DNA of 64,000 nucleotides from Escarpia spicata. Lineage: Eukaryota > Annelida > Polychaeta > Sabellida > Siboglinidae. The stretch is from positions 37,286,775 through 37,350,774 of the forward strand of contig OZ023213.1 in NCBI GenBank assembly GCA_963995525.1. Direction: 5' to 3'. The position numbers and the translations under genes are program-made. Below the pieces are notes generated by a model. It ran no database searches, had not been told where the DNA came from, and was given only the letters and a program-made list of their open reading frames with translations. The first letter of the stretch is position 1; each line of letters starts with the position of its first letter. Positions 11,833 to 31,800 of this stretch are shown here, piece by piece.

Positions 11833-12158
11833 GGTCGTCGAGAAAAAAGTTGGGGTTAACAATTTTATGTTTTTGTCCCCAGAGGGACAAAAACATAACA
11901 TTTTCTAAAAATGTATACAACCACTTTGGTGGTTGTTTAAATTTTCGCGAGGTTAACCCCAACTTATTTCTCTAGCTAACCTAATTATATATTTTTACCC
12001 GCTAGATGGCGCCATCATGTGACGTAGTACTCCGATTATCCACTAGGGGGCGCTACGCCGGATGTGATGTCATACCGGAAGTCACTTGACTGTCATGGCG
12101 GCCTCTACTAGGGACGCTACGCCGGAAGTAACGTAGTACCGGAAGTTATTTGAATGAC
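11833..12158. other. Palindrome centre (326-bp unpaired spacer)
   Basis: The arms stop pairing at 11832 and 12159. The spacer contains its own smaller inverted repeat (AAGTTGGGGTTAAC near 11849 against GTTAACCCCAACTT near 11952) and a perfect hairpin around TTTTTGTCCCCAGAGGGACAAAAA. It also repeats CTACGCCGGA and ATGGCGGCCTCTAC boxes. No coding region is visible. Confidence 0.7.
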
Positions 12159-12615
12159 ATGGCGACCTGTCATGGCGGCCTCTACGCTTCCGCTATCGTT
12201 GGTCATCATGGTCAGTAGATGGCGATACTCTGACTAATTACATCGGTGTCCGTTGAGTGGCGTCGAATGTCGCCTCTCTCATGGACGTGCACAGTTTTTG
12301 TGTTAAGGGAAGTCACGTGCTGTACGTTCGGTTTGATTGGTTATGTAAATGAGATGACGCCGAAAACTAGTGTATATAGTCTTGAATGTCATGACGAACT
12401 GTCATGGCGGCCTCTACGTGTCGACGAATAGAGATCTGTCGTGGTCGGTAGATGGCAATACTCTGACTAATTACGTTGGGATCCGTTGAGTGTTGTTGGG
12501 AACCCTGATGGTCGCCTCTTTGAATGAAGTCCTGTCAGGTGATTGTCCTTATATGTTATTGACATAGTCGTTTTCGCTCATAGCGGTTTTCAAATTCGCT
12601 TGCTATGGTAGACTC

Positions 12616-12618
<3 letters not shown>

Positions 12619-12710
<92 letters not shown>

Positions 12711-12721
12711 CATATATACGA

Positions 12722-12801
<80 letters not shown>
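12619..12801. repeat. (CA)n microsatellite, right arm
   Basis: Mirror of the TG tract at 11159-11373, about 30 bp shorter. Confidence 0.95.
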
Positions 12802-12803
<2 letters not shown>

Positions 12804-12994
12804 AGGTATCCGTTGAGTGGTGTCGGATGTTCCCTCTCTCATGAACGTGCACAGTTTTTGTGTTAAGGGAAGTCACGTGACTATGAAAACGAAAAAACAA
12901 ACACACTCATCCATAGCATAAACACAATTTTATTTGAATATTTCCCATATGATCTCTCTTGAACACTGTTCCTGTAGATTCCAAATCGATAATG

Positions 12995-14071
12995 TTAATA
13001 AGGTTCCCAACGTGTGATTTGCAAAGGTGTCGCCGAATGAAGCGCGCGTCGCGACGATGAAGGTCGTCTACGATTCCGACGACGACCACTGTCACACGGA
13101 ATGCTGGTTTCCTTTGATATGTCATCGTCCACTGATGCTGTCTGCATGTAAATCCAACGATCTGAGTTCCCGACTAAATCCATTGGAGTGTTGACATCCT
13201 TGAGACCACGAGCAAAGCTTTCCCATCCCACCGGTTCAAACGACTTCCGTTTTCTCAACACGTCATTCACAAGGTCCACGATGTTACTTCCGGGTACCGC
13301 CTTGTTTCTGTACATCATCTCGCCACGACCGTTTCAACTTACGGCCCCTTTCATTTTATCGAGTAGTCTTCGTGCTTTCTGCTTCATAGTTTTCGGCACG
13401 CTGTCGATGATTTCGTTTTCGATACTCTCCTTTTCGACGACTTCGTTTTCGTTAGCAGGTTGTACTTTGTTTTTCTCTTCACTGGGGATTTTTTCGAAGA
13501 CCACACGCACGGGTTCTTGGTTACGTTTGTCTGAAAGATCGTTGTACCGACTCAATACCTGGTTATACAACACAACCTTTTCCCTCTCGTATATATCGTT
13601 TCGTTCCAATATGCCTTGCATTTCATTGTCGAGTCGTTGCAAGACCCTTTCGATAGGATTAGCCGGAGAAGGACGTTGTGGTTGAATGTTTTCTAAAATA
13701 CGTGGATCGACCAGCGCCATCTTCTTTGTATACTCCATGGTCTCCTGAGATGGAGCCGGGAATGACGAGCTTGTTGATGGAACCGTAGGTACATGTGTCA
13801 TAGTAGGCGCCTGAGATGGAGACGAGAATGACGAGTTTGTTGCCGGGATCAAAGACACAGATGTCGAAGTAGGCGCCGGTTCAAGTAAATTGAACAATGT
13901 AGTGCTTGTCGCCGTAGTGTTTGTCGATGGCCTACAGCGATTGTGGGCAATGTGACTTTTCCAGTTGTTCCTACGTGTAAAATATATCTTGCAATCTGGG
14001 CATCGGAAAGGTGCCAAGGACGGTGCTGGTGTGGGCTTGTTGGCAGTCAGTAGAACAGTAGATGAGCTCAT
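12995..14071 (-). pseudogene. C2H2-finger Polinton protein with in-frame TGA (right arm copy)
   Basis: Minus-strand twin of the gene at 9890-10966, with start at 14071, internal TGA at 13334-13336 and end at 12995. The predicted amino acids of both open parts are the same as in the left copy. Identity over the gene, including the internal stop, shows that the stop was present before the palindrome formed or that the arms are kept alike by conversion. Confidence 0.65.
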
Positions 14072-14109
14072 GATGCAGGTGTTTACTGTTCAAACGCAAA
14101 CAACGAAAT

Positions 14110-14330
14110 GAACCACTAGTTGAATTGCGCGATAACCTGTCTATTTGCTTTGCTTTGCTTTGATAACCCGGCTATTTGTTTTGCTTTGCTTTGATAACCC
14201 ATCTATTTGTTTTGCTTTGCTTTGATAACCCGTCTATTTGCTTTGCTTTGCTTTGATAACCCATATATTTGCTTTGCTTTGCTTTGCTTTGATAACCCGA
14301 CTATTTGCTTTGCTTTGCTTCGTTTTGAGG
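14110..14330. repeat. ~30-bp GCTTTGCTTT repeats, right arm
   Basis: Mirror of the block at 9640-9830. Confidence 0.75.
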
Positions 14331-14689
14331 GATCTCACGCGATAACACGTCGAATTGACAACTTTGTGTAGCGTGTTGGTCAAACTAAAGTGTTTCGTTT
14401 GTCCGACTAGTTGGTCTGAGTTCAATTCGTGTCACTTGTTCGGCTAAGTTTCGTGTTTCGTTTGTACAAATCGTGTCTATAGTTCGATTCGTTCGGCGTG
14501 TTGGTCAAACTATAGTGTTTCGTTTGTCCGACTTGTCGGTCTATGTTCAATTCCTGTCACTTGTTCGGCTAAGTTTCTGTTTCGTTTGTACAACTCGTGT
14601 CTATATTTCGATTCGTGTAGCGTAATCGGCTAAGTTTCTTTTTCGTTTACGCAACTAGTTGGTCTGAGTCTCATGTGATGTGTCATCCG

Positions 14690-15395
14690 TAGTCTCGTGG
14701 AATATCTCTTGTCTCGGTCGTACTCTCGTGTGATGTCACATCCGTAGTCTCGTGACATAACGTGTGATGTGTCATCCGTAATCTTGTGACATAACTTGTG
14801 ATGTGTCATCCGTAATCTTGTGACATAACGCGTGATGTGTCATCCGTAATCTTGTGTGATGTGACATCCGACGTAGTCTCGTGACATAACGTGTGATGTG
14901 TCATCCGTAATCTTGTGACATAACTTGTGATGGGTCATCCGTAATCTTGTGACATAACGCGTGATGTGTCATTCGTAATCTTGTGTGATGTGACATCCGA
15001 CGTAGTCTCGTGACATAACGTGTGATGTGTCATCCGTAATCTTGTGTGATGTGACATCCGACGTAGTCTCGTGACATAACGTGTGATGTGTCATCCGTAA
15101 TCTTGTGACATAACTTGTGTTGGGTCATCCGTAATCTTGTGACATAACGCGTGATGTGTCATCCGTAATCTTGTGTGATGTGATATCCGACGTAGTCTCG
15201 TGACATAACGTGTGATGTGTCATCCGTAATCTTGTGACATAACTTGTGATGTGTCATCCGTAATCTTGTGACATAACGCGTGATGTGTCATCCGTAATCT
15301 TGTGTGATGTGACATCCGACGTAGTCTCGTGACATAACGTGTGATGTGACATCCGTAGTCTCGTCACATAACGTGTGATGTGTCATCAGTCGGTC
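14690..15395. repeat. 34-bp minisatellite array, right arm (~0.7 kb)
   Basis: Reverse-complement units of the left array (TGATGTGTCATCCGTAATCT plus TGTGACATAACT). About 20 units here against about 48 in the left arm, so this is the largest length difference between arms. Confidence 0.9.
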
Positions 15396-16199
15396 TGAGT
15401 TCAATTCGTGCAGCGTGTTCGGCTAAGTTTGTGTTTCTTTTGTACAACTCGTGTCTATAGTTCGATTCGTGTAGCGTGTTGGTCAAACTATAGTGTTTCG
15501 TTTTCGCAACTATTTGTTCTGAGTTCGATTTGTATAGCGTATTCGGTTCAGTTGTGTGTTTCGTACCACGTGTATGTATCTATGAGTTCATTTTCGGTTA
15601 CCCGTGCCAGGTTATTTGTTTTACGACCGAAACTAATTTGGCAGGTTTTAACGAAGAAGCACGAATTTAAATACTATAGTCCGAAAAAAGATAAAAACGT
15701 TCTAGTGGACATTTGTACACTTGGCCTTTAATACGGTAAACTATATAAATACTGGTACATCTTATATGGGAGGTTATTGTGTGTCTGTACTGTTCTAACA
15801 TAACGCTTCACTATCATGACGCTTCACTTTCCTCGAACAATATAGATAGCGAGCACTGCGTCGTCTTGTATTGATATATGATATTTGGCGTCAAGTCGCT
15901 CGAGTCGACATTGTGCATCGCCCATAGCGTGTTTATTTAAATAGATGAGGCTTGAACAGGGAATATCCCTTCAAAACAGTTTACAAACAGGATACCCACT
16001 GTGACCGTTGGTGAGTACTGACAAATATTGTTACACGACAAACAGTTTGACCAAAATATTACACAGATAGCTGGTAGTTTGAATGTTTTAGCAGATAAGT
16101 TCGTATAATTCCCTATGCCTTAACACGGGACAAATACACAGAACCTTGAGGCTTGATTTATACCAGTTTATACCGGTTAACAGGGAGATTTTTCACTCG
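15396..16199. other. Right-arm unique sequence
   Basis: Mirror of 6741-7605. No gene is supported. Confidence 0.4.
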
Positions 16200-16480
16200 C
16201 TATAGCATGTCGGTGTTTTTGAGTTGTTTGTCAGTGGTTATGAGCTGTTTGTCAGTGTTTGTAAGTTGTTTGTCCGTGTTTGTAAGTTGGTTGTCAGTGT
16301 TTGTAAGTTGGTTGTCCGTGTTTGGAAGTTGTTTGTCAGTGGTTATGAACTGTTTGTCAGTGTTTGTAAGGTGTTTGTTGGTGGTTATGAGCTGTTTGTC
16401 AGTGTTTGTAAGTTGTTTGTCAGTGGTTATGAGCTGTTTGTCAGTGTTTGTAAGGTGTTTGTCCGTGGTTATGCGCTTAA
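16200..16480. repeat. ~22-bp minisatellite, right arm
   Basis: Mirror of 6437-6740. Confidence 0.8.
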
Positions 16481-16791
16481 GGCCAGATAGCCTTTAAGTT
16501 TAGCCCCTTAGCCTTAGGCCTATGGCTATGCCTATGGCTATGCTTTATCGGGTTTGGACCTATGTTAAAGTTGTAAATGTATAGACTAGGAGCGTCCTAC
16601 ACCTAATCAAAGGGTCGACAACCTACGACATATAAGAATAGCCACTATTGTGCATGCGCAATTACTTATTTAATTGACGTCACATGAAGGGATTACATTA
16701 CATACGCGCAAGTTCAACACAAGGTCTAACCAAAGCACTATCTGCTTGAACAACTCACTTCGTGTACAAAATTACAGCGCGTACCATGACG

Positions 16792-17019
16792 TCATACAGG
16801 GTGCGCGTGCTTGCGACAAACAAACGTGTCCAGACACGTCTCGAGTACGGGTTTTTGAAACAGACACCAAAGGGCTAATTCCAAAATGGGCACTCTGCTC
16901 GAAAAAACGAGGCTATAGGCTCTGGTATAACATAGTCCTATATGTAATCTACATTTCGTATACATTACTTCAGACAAAACAATCCCTTGTCGGACGTTAT
17001 CACTAGTCATGTTGTTCAT
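16792..17019 (-). CDS. Small ORF of palindromic element, right arm, unknown
   Basis: Twin of 5908-6135 with a few substitutions. An upstream in-frame Met at 17049 exists only in this arm; the start at 17019 (MNNMTSDN) is the one shared by both arms. Function unknown. Confidence 0.22.
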   Translation of the reverse strand: MNNMTSDNVRQGIVLSEVMYTKCRLHIGLCYTRAYSLVFSSRVPILELALWCLFQKPVLETCLDTFVCRKHAHPV

Positions 17020-17499
17020 CTTCCAAATTGTAAGATATAATGACCACAAAAAACAGACGCAGAGCTTTTATAACAGTTCAACAGAACATAAAGGTCACGT
17101 GGGCGTGCCGAAAGATCACAGATTGTAGAGTAGAAAATTCAAAAGCACAGACTGTAGAGTTTTAACGATGTCACTGCGTCATGACGTCACATAAAGTGGT
17201 GTTTGTTGTTCATGAAGTATCCGTCACGGGGCTCTATTGCACGCAAGCGTGCAATAGACACGAATTTGGGCAGTACTCCTTGGTCACTTTGTTCGGAAAA
17301 AATATTATACATTACTTCAGATAAAACGGTCTCCGTTGAATTTATAAGCCTTTTGTTATAAATTACGCCTTACTATAACACCACATATTGGACACGTCAT
17401 CGTCAAACAAATAACGGGTCGGTTCCTTGGCGAAGCCTCGTCATCCGTATCAAGCAATCTCGTGAGTAGCCTATTCAAATGGTGTTCGGTATATGTTAT

Positions 17500-18085
17500 T
17501 TTATTCAAAAAGTGGTCGCGTACCTTTGCGATAAAAATGGCCTATGCTTTAACACGGGATAAAAATTCGAAAAGTGGTCGGATACCTTTGTGATAAAATG
17601 ACCTATGCTTTAACGTGGGGTTAAAATTCGAAAAGTGGTCGGATACATTTGCCATAAAAACGGCCTATGCTTTAACGTGGGGTTAAAATTCAAAAAAGTG
17701 GTTGCGTACCTTTGCGATAAAAATGGCCTATGCTTTAACGTGGGATAAAAATTCGAAAAGTGGTCGGATACCTTTGCGATAAAAATGGCCTATGCTTTAA
17801 CGTGGGATTAAAATGGCCTATGCTTTAACATGGGGTTAAAATCCCTATGCTTTAACCCGGGGTCGGAACTACTTTTTCAAGCTCATTTGCATAACTAACC
17901 ACGCCCACAATGCCCAGCTCGCTCGTGATTGGTCAATTGCACTTCCACAAGGCCGCGCCAAAGACCTCATTTGCATAATTGGCGGGGAAAGCGCTCGGCG
18001 CGGTCTGGTGGAAATCCCTATCTCTTAACATGGGATTGCCACCAGGGCGCGCCACCGTAGATCGTACTTAACCTCTATTACTACT
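17500..18085. repeat. Right terminal region with ~60-bp tandem repeats
   Basis: Mirror of 4804-5395, ending CTATTACTACT at 18085. One repeat unit fewer than the left side by eye. Confidence 0.75.
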
Positions 18086-18091
18086 GTCGAG
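18086..18091. repeat. Target-site duplication GTCGAG (right copy)
   Basis: Matches the hexamer at 4798-4803. Confidence 0.85.
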
Positions 18092-18149
18092 GATTCGCCC
18101 CCGCCCTACTCCATTCTGAGAGTAGTGGCCATGAGCAAAGCGAAGGTAA

Positions 18150-18800
18150 AGAGTAATTTCCCCTACAATGGGACAGTGATTATTAGAAATCGAGTAATTG
18201 CCCCTACAACGGGACAGTGATTATTAGAAGCGTGGATCTCAATGTAATGAGTCATTGCCCCTCAACGGGACAGTAATCATTACAAGCGTATATCTCAATG
18301 TAATGAGTCATTGTCACTACAACGGGACAGCGAACATTATAAGCGTGGATCTCAATGTATGTATGTATTTATTCATTTTATTCTTTACCACTAATATTTA
18401 TTTTAACTTAATATACATATACATATTTATTGCAATTCTACGATTTTTATGTATTTTAATATGTTGTGAAGCGCCACGAACAATACTGGATGTGGCGCTA
18501 TACCAAATAAAATATATTATTATTATTATTATTAATGTAATGAGTCATTGTCACTACAACGGGACAACGAACATTATAAGCGTGGATCTCAATGTAATGA
18601 GTCATTGCCCCTATAACGGGACAGTGATCATTATATGCGTGGATCTCAATGTAATGAGTCATTGCCACTACAAAGGGACATTGATCATTGTAAACATGGA
18701 ACTCAATGTAACGAGTCATTGCCCCTGCAACGGGACAGGGATCATTGTAAACACGGATCTCAGAGTAATCAGTCATTGTCCTTACAACGGGACAGTGATC
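18150..18800 (+). repeat. 57-bp tandem repeat between gag and protease of the Gypsy copy
   Basis: About nine units containing AATGAGTCATTGCCCCTAC and GGGACAGTGATCATTA, at a period of about 57 bp (19 codons), so ORFs persist in more than one frame. One of these frames leads directly to the retropepsin at 18926. The array is interrupted at 18355-18535 by a retroposon tail. Confidence 0.75.
18355..18535 (+). mobile_element. SINE/LINE 3' tail with (ATT)n
   Basis: Inserted in the 57-bp array. It ends with GAAGCGCCACGAACAATACT, then a GGCGCTATACCAAATAAA-type end and (ATT)n. GCGC-hairpin tails followed by ATT repeats are typical of 3' ends of several invertebrate SINE and LINE families. Short and 5'-truncated. 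Confidence 0.5.
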
Positions 18801-18925
18801 AAATCGACAGTACTAAGGCACAACCAGTACACGTAGATGAGCCAATTGTCAGAAACACACATTTGATTCAAATAGTAAGTCACACATTACTCATTCCAGC
18901 TACCATTTGCAGTATGGAAACTTAA

Positions 18926-20050
18926 ATGGTGGTTGATACTGCAGCCCAAATGTGAAAGATAAGTAAATCTGTCCTCAAAACACTAGATTATACAGCAGTG
19001 ATATCCTCTGAACAGATAGGGATAACGAATGCTGAGTACGGTTCCTATGTGCATTACCAAGTCATTAGACAACTACCTCTCACCATACAACATAACCAAT
19101 TCAAAATTGATGTTGCTGTGGGACCAATCATTGATAAATTCATCTTTGGATTGGAGTTTCTGTTAGAACATCACAGTGTGGTTGATGTAGATAGTAGCAC
19201 TGTCACTATAGATGACACCACCGTCTTTGTTGTTATTATAAAAGGCCCTAATGCATGTTGTGATGTGAGTAAAATTCAAGTTGCACACCGTACTGTGATT
19301 CCACAACAGCATAGAGTTAATGTGTCGGTAGAATTCAATAATCTTAGCCCACATCAGAATGTCACTATGCCGGAGATAACATATACTTTGATTATCCCAT
19401 CTTGCATAATTTGTGGAGGAGTAGGAACTGTGATTATGCAGGTTATAAGTAACTCGAAAGACCATGTTGTTTTGAGATATGGAGCGGCACTAACTCTGCT
19501 GTGAAACTGGATCCTGTCATAGACATAGACAGTGTTTATGTCCGCCATACTAAAGTAGACCAGCACATTACGGGAGGAGATGTACCATCTTGGGGGGAGG
19601 TAAACAAAAGCAATGAAACTTCACCAGCTGTAGCTGTGCCCTACATACTACATGTCAGTCTTGACGAAGCATACATATCAGCTAAACTTCAATATGTAGA
19701 GTCCCGCATCCCATCACACCACGTAGATGTATTAATTAGAGCAAAGGATAACGAGAACAAATCGCTCTAGGGCTCCTACTAATAGAATACGCCAACGCTT
19801 TCTCCAAGGATAGTAAGGATTTCGGTAAATTCTTGCTAATACGTCATCGCATTAACACCTATTATGAGGACCCAGTTAGAGAACGGCTAAGGCATACCTC
19901 TTTGAATTCCAAGGGTAAGAAGAGAAAACACTGACAGATATGATAGCAGCCAATGCTATTAGACACTCCACCTCGAATTGGGCATCAGCTCCTGTCCTGG
20001 TGCGAAAGAAAGATGGTGAGGTGCGATATAACGACATGACTGGGACAGAG
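18926..20050 (+). pseudogene. pol: Gypsy pol remnant: retropepsin and start of RT
   Basis: From 18926 the frame reads MVVDTAAQM, a retropepsin active-site motif, then a stop at 18953-18955. The same frame continues open from 18998 with a flap-like region and FIFGLEFLLEHHSVVDVD, matching the C-terminal part of Gypsy proteases. After a frame change at 19501, an 89-codon ORF and then 19770-20050 hold two pieces of the RT N-terminus: EYANAFSKDSKDFGKF and, after another shift, STSNWASAPVLVRKKDGEVR. The RT palm motifs are absent, so the copy is truncated about 60 residues into RT. With gag at 2847-4790 it made one retroelement before the Polinton insertion. Confidence 0.75.
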
Positions 20051-21000
20051 ACTTGAGACATGTCCAACCCAACAACTAGTCTATTGACGGCGTACCGCTT
20101 AAGCCTAGACGAGTCTCCACCCTGTACCCGGCCGTACGTACGACACACAGAACGATGCAGGCCCGCAGGACTGGTAAGCATTCCTATTGGCATGTTATGT
20201 ACCCATCCCTACGACGTCATCTTCTCATCCTCTCCCCAATTTTATGCTTCGGCCATGAACTCGAATTGGTGAATCCAATTATCCCACTCGCCCGGTTTAC
20301 CCTCAAATCTGTCGATATAGACATTTCTTTCACTTGTCCAAAAAGGCGTGTCCACACCTCTCCTATTGCCATGGTAACGTTGACTAGGAGTGGGGCGCTG
20401 GCGGGATTCCACTGGTTGGCTATCGCTAGGGTCCGTGAAATACTCTTAGTCAGGGTTGAGTAGACGCTAATTGGTGTCTGGAAAGATGTCCTTAAGATTT
20501 GTGTCAGCGTGAACCGCACATTTTGACAAGGGCCCGCGTTCATCGCGATAGCCAGCTCCAACCATCTTCCCCCATGCACTCGATATACCATGCTTTGGTT
20601 GAGCGCCAGGAGAGAGCCCAGCACATAACTCTAGAGCCGAAGCTGTTTTCAGGACCATGTATACCTGTCTGTATGGAACGCATTGCTATATCGATTAGAT
20701 CTAGTCGTTCTGCAAATAGTAGCAACGTATCTTGTATTTACTTCATGGTAGAATCATTTTTATTATTTTCAGTCCCCAATTTGTGAAAATCTGGCCCCAA
20801 ACTTGATTATGCTATTGTAATTTTGTTCTTCGTCTAGGTCTACCCAAATCATATTCGTGCGTTCGTTTATCATCCTCAATAGTAGTTTCATTTTCGATTT
20901 CAGAATCGACTGTCTCTTCCTTCCCATTACCCTGAATTTTCTTTCGTTGTTTCCTTTTAGGTGGCATTTTCAGTGGTATTGTTTAACTGTGGGCTTTATA
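20051..21000. other. Gene-poor stretch with one small minus-strand ORF
   Basis: No homology recognised. The one notable item is a 51-aa ORF at 20812-20967, minus strand (begins MPPKRKQRKKIQG), strongly basic at the start, acidic in the middle and basic again at the end (LGRPRRRTK). It could be a nuclear-protein exon or a gag start. Longer ORFs around 20217-20624 have no family features. Confidence 0.3.
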
Positions 21001-21519
21001 ACACATTAAGTTTCCGTGACATTAATGCAAACGCGCACGCGTATTACGAACACAGCTCATCTTAGGCAATACATGTATCATGTCTGTCGAGTTTATAAAC
21101 GTTCAATTTCAAAGGACAGATTACAAACAGTTAATATATACCAATAGTCTAATATCAATAATTGTTGCGCACTGTATCTCATAATAAGTTTCAATTCCGT
21201 GGCATACTCATTATTGATATGAACGGTGACGGAAAAGTTACGACTGACAGATTGGTGTCCTCGACATATAGACTGCTGTCAGCGAGTTGACATCAACCAG
21301 TAGTGTTAGATTGACAGGGAATGTATTTGGGCTTACAATGCCAGTGGACAATGCGCTTTGTCCGCGAAGTCACCCGTGCGTGAATACCAATTGAACCACG
21401 CCCATGACGATCCGCGGTGTGACACAAAAGAATGTGGTATTGAAATACAGTCAAGTGACATTGCAATACACTTTATGTGTAGAACTTGGACAACACGGAC
21501 ACAACTTTGTAAACTGACG

Positions 21520-22035
21520 TACTCGTTGTCGTCATGGGCGTTGCCCCATACGACAAATTCGCCGTCTTTCCGAATAAGTTTCGGAAAAAGTAGACCGAAT
21601 AAACGAGAACGCGCATTAATTCACGTAGTACAGTCAAATTGACGTTTGAAATTATAGTGACTTAGTTGCCTAATTGTACTTGTACAACTCGGGTGTGACT
21701 CGGTAATCTGGTCGGATATTCGTTGTTGTTATGGGCGTTGCCCCGGATAACAACTTCGCCATCTTTCCGAATAAGTTCCGGAAAGGTAGAACTGGATAAA
21801 CGGAATGTGCACAAATTCACGTAGTATAGCATTTGGAATTTGGAATTGGAATTTGGAATTTGCGACGTATTTGCCAAATTACATTTGTGCAACTCTTCCC
21901 GTAGGCGTACATTGGCGCGTGGCGTACATATATCTTTGGCTGACTCTTTACGACTTAGTTGCCAAATTACATTTGTGCAACTCTTTCCGTAGGCCTACAA
22001 AAGCGCGTGGCGTATATATATCGTACACTTCTGGT
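21520..22035. repeat. Two nested local duplications
   Basis: The block ATGGGCGTTGCCCC...CATCTTTCCGAATAAG (21535-21640) recurs at about 21730-21830. A second unit, GCCAAATTACATTTGTGCAA with TTCCCGTAGG and GCGTGGCGTA, occurs at about 21870-21935 and again at 21960-22020. The region is non-coding as far as I can see. Confidence 0.65.
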
Positions 22036-22445
22036 ACCGATGTAGTAAATATCGAACGGGTAATATGATTGTAACTTACGTGGCTCGCTCTTTGCGTTCG
22101 GTGTCCAAAGGTAGATCGATGTGGTTGCTGTATGAAACGTCCAGCGGTGGCTAACACAGTGATCCGGCAGCTGGGCGTTGCGTGTCGTTCAGGGACGTGT
22201 AACGCTGTGGTGTCTTCGTGGATCGTGTGGCGCTCGATGTGGGTGGTTTTGGAGTTTATATACAGTGCTGGGTTATTGCTGTGCAGTTGTGTGTTAAAGG
22301 TGTACAGGGGTCGGTGATGATGTGCAGTGCTGCCAACTGGTGACTACCACAATATTTTAATATAAATGTTCTTAAATTTCAGCGACTCAATGAATCGTTA
22401 CATTCGTATTAAAAGCAGCAGACACATGGATACCAACCATACTAA
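22036..22445 (+). promoter_or_regulatory. Probable 5' flank and UTR of the transporter gene
   Basis: A TTAAATTTCAG splice acceptor ends at 22382, 63 bp before the ATG at 22446, suggesting that the first coding exon begins with a short UTR spliced to an upstream non-coding exon that I cannot place. No core promoter is assigned. Confidence 0.35.
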
Positions 22446-29642
<7,197 letters not shown>

Positions 29643-30430
29643 TATGCCGGCGACATGCGTTGGTGCAATATTTGGCGAATGTCAGTGATAGTTTTTGTTA
29701 TTGCAAAGGTACTGCGATAGTAATATCGATATTGCTGAAACATTGCGATAATCGATAATGTCGTAAGGCGATTGTATTAAGTAGCCAGGAAAACAATCCT
29801 AAAACGTTAATTAAAGGGTGGCATCATCGCATTGCCTCGGAGACACTTGAATCAAAATTATAACATCGTTGGCGTGACTGGAGTATTGGACTGGTGCCAC
29901 ATCGTTGAACAGTAAAATATGCCGTTGATTAATGGGTCTACAAACTATTTTACTCTGGTGTGAGAAGATATACATTTAGCAGGACAAGACATTGTGTTGT
30001 ATGTTATTTGGCTGTTAAACACATGTTAATGTGTGATCAGTATCTTTATTAATTGCAATCTTTATATCCTAGATGCTTAGAATATATTTGGATTATGAAA
30101 TTCCAAGTCACTCTCTGTCTTCAAGTTCTTCCACTGGGTTTTAATTAACCCATTAGAAGTAAAATTATGTTTGGATTAACGCATTTCTACTCATTTACAT
30201 ATACTTAAAAACTGTAAACTTCTCAGTTCCTTGCCATAAGTCACATGATGGAGTGATGATGATGTTTTGATGTGAAATAATAATATAATACTGATAATTA
30301 AAGATTAATAATAATAATGATAAACGGCGTCACTGGAAGACGTCTTTAAACCAAGCGGCTATCAAGTATTCAAATATATTGTACAGTTAATGTTGTACGC
30401 TTTGTGTTGCAAAATAAAGTTACTTTCTTG
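29643..30430 (+). other. 3' UTR of transporter gene and flank
   Basis: AT-rich, no ORF of note. AATAAA at 30413-30418 is the first good poly(A) signal after the stop codon. Confidence 0.5.
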
Positions 30431-30867
30431 CTTACTTATGTAAACCCGTATGATTTACATACAACTGTCTATATTGGGAGATAATTGAAAAATTTGCTAC
30501 AATGGTTTATTGGAGAATCGGACACTAGCAGTAGGTGTATTTGACTTTCGAACAAGGCACCAGAAAGGAAAATATATATATACGTATCCAATAAATTTCA
30601 TATACGTATTATAACTAGTAAATATTCGAAGTTAGAGCCGTCTGAACAGGTCAAAATAATGCGTGCCATTTCAGGTGCTTACCACTTGTTCGTACAATAG
30701 GGCACTATAGACATGTTTAGAAATAGAAATGTTTAGTTTTTGCTCTTAAGTACAACCATTTGTTAATTACTAAAGTATTTAAATACTAAAATGTACTGAA
30801 GTAGGCAGTGAAAACGTATCATATATAAAACAAATATATAAAGGCCCTATTATTATATTGTTCGTAC

Positions 30868-31065
30868 ATGTTACGCATGTTATGTGCATGTATATGTTAC
30901 ACATGGTATGTGTAGGTATATGTTACGCATGGTATGTGTATGTATATGTTACGCATGGCATGTATATGTATATGTTACACATGGTGTGTGCATGTATATT
31001 TAACACATGGTATGTGTATGTATATGTTACACATGGTATGTTTATGTGTATGTTACGCATACTTT
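30868..31065. repeat. 26-bp minisatellite
   Basis: About seven units of TATGTTACGCATGGTATGTG plus TATGTA. The overlapping ORF is produced by the repeat. Confidence 0.85.
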
Positions 31066-31667
31066 CCACTACGGTCCATCACGATATTTAAAGTTGCACT
31101 GAAATGTCCCCTTTCCTAAGGAGAGTACTAGCGTCGTTCATAAGTGTGACATTGTGTTTAAATAGCTTTTGATCCCAAATAAAACAATTTGTAAGAACGA
31201 TAACGCCAGTTATAGCCATCTGATTATACATCATACATATGTGAAATTGCTTATTCGATAGGGAATCTTTACATAGTTTCTAAAACGTTTACGTATTCCG
31301 GAGAAGCACTGCTGGCATTGCATTAACAGTCGCCAATGCACTTCTGGGTGATGCATCGGTGCAGCTTTGGCGCAAGTCCTGGCAGCAAACCATGAACACA
31401 TATGCATGCCAACAACACCTTGACAGTGACACGACTCTCTATTGACAGTCAATGCAGACCCCTTAAAGGCCATATCTTGTCCAAATGTTTTTCCAGAGAA
31501 CTATGCAAATATATCTGTACATGTGTGTTATTCAATGTTATCACAAATTCGAAGCCACACGTTCACCAAAACATTCATAAAATTGGTCTTAGACAGTGAC
31601 CAGTCATAATGCAATATATGTGTTGTGGGAAACAGTGGCAATTCAGGGTTTCACTAGAAATTCGGTG
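31066..31667. other. Gene-free stretch before Polinton
   Basis: I see no gene, RNA or repeat here. Confidence 0.4.
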
Positions 31668-31673
31668 GACGTC
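31668..31673. repeat. Target-site duplication GACGTC (left copy)
   Basis: GACGTC directly precedes AGTAGTATATAGG at 31674 and recurs directly after the right terminus at 49362-49367. Confidence 0.88.
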
Positions 31674-31800
31674 AGTAGTATATAGGTATGTTTGGAGGGG
31701 TATCCTAAGGCATTTCGGAGGAGTTTTTGGTTGATAATAGGGAGGTTTCGAAAGCCGCCCCCCTGAGCAAAGTGCGTAGTCACGTGACCGTATGTATAAC
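31674..31800. repeat. Left terminal inverted repeat
   Basis: About 125 bp matching 49236-49361 in reverse complement, including GCGTAGTCACGTGA near the inner border. The TIR continues as the longer palindrome arm. Confidence 0.85.

Noticed and set aside
20217..20624. 135-aa minus-strand ORF
   Set aside because: No recognisable domain, overlaps ORFs on the other strand of similar length, and lies in decayed retroelement flank.
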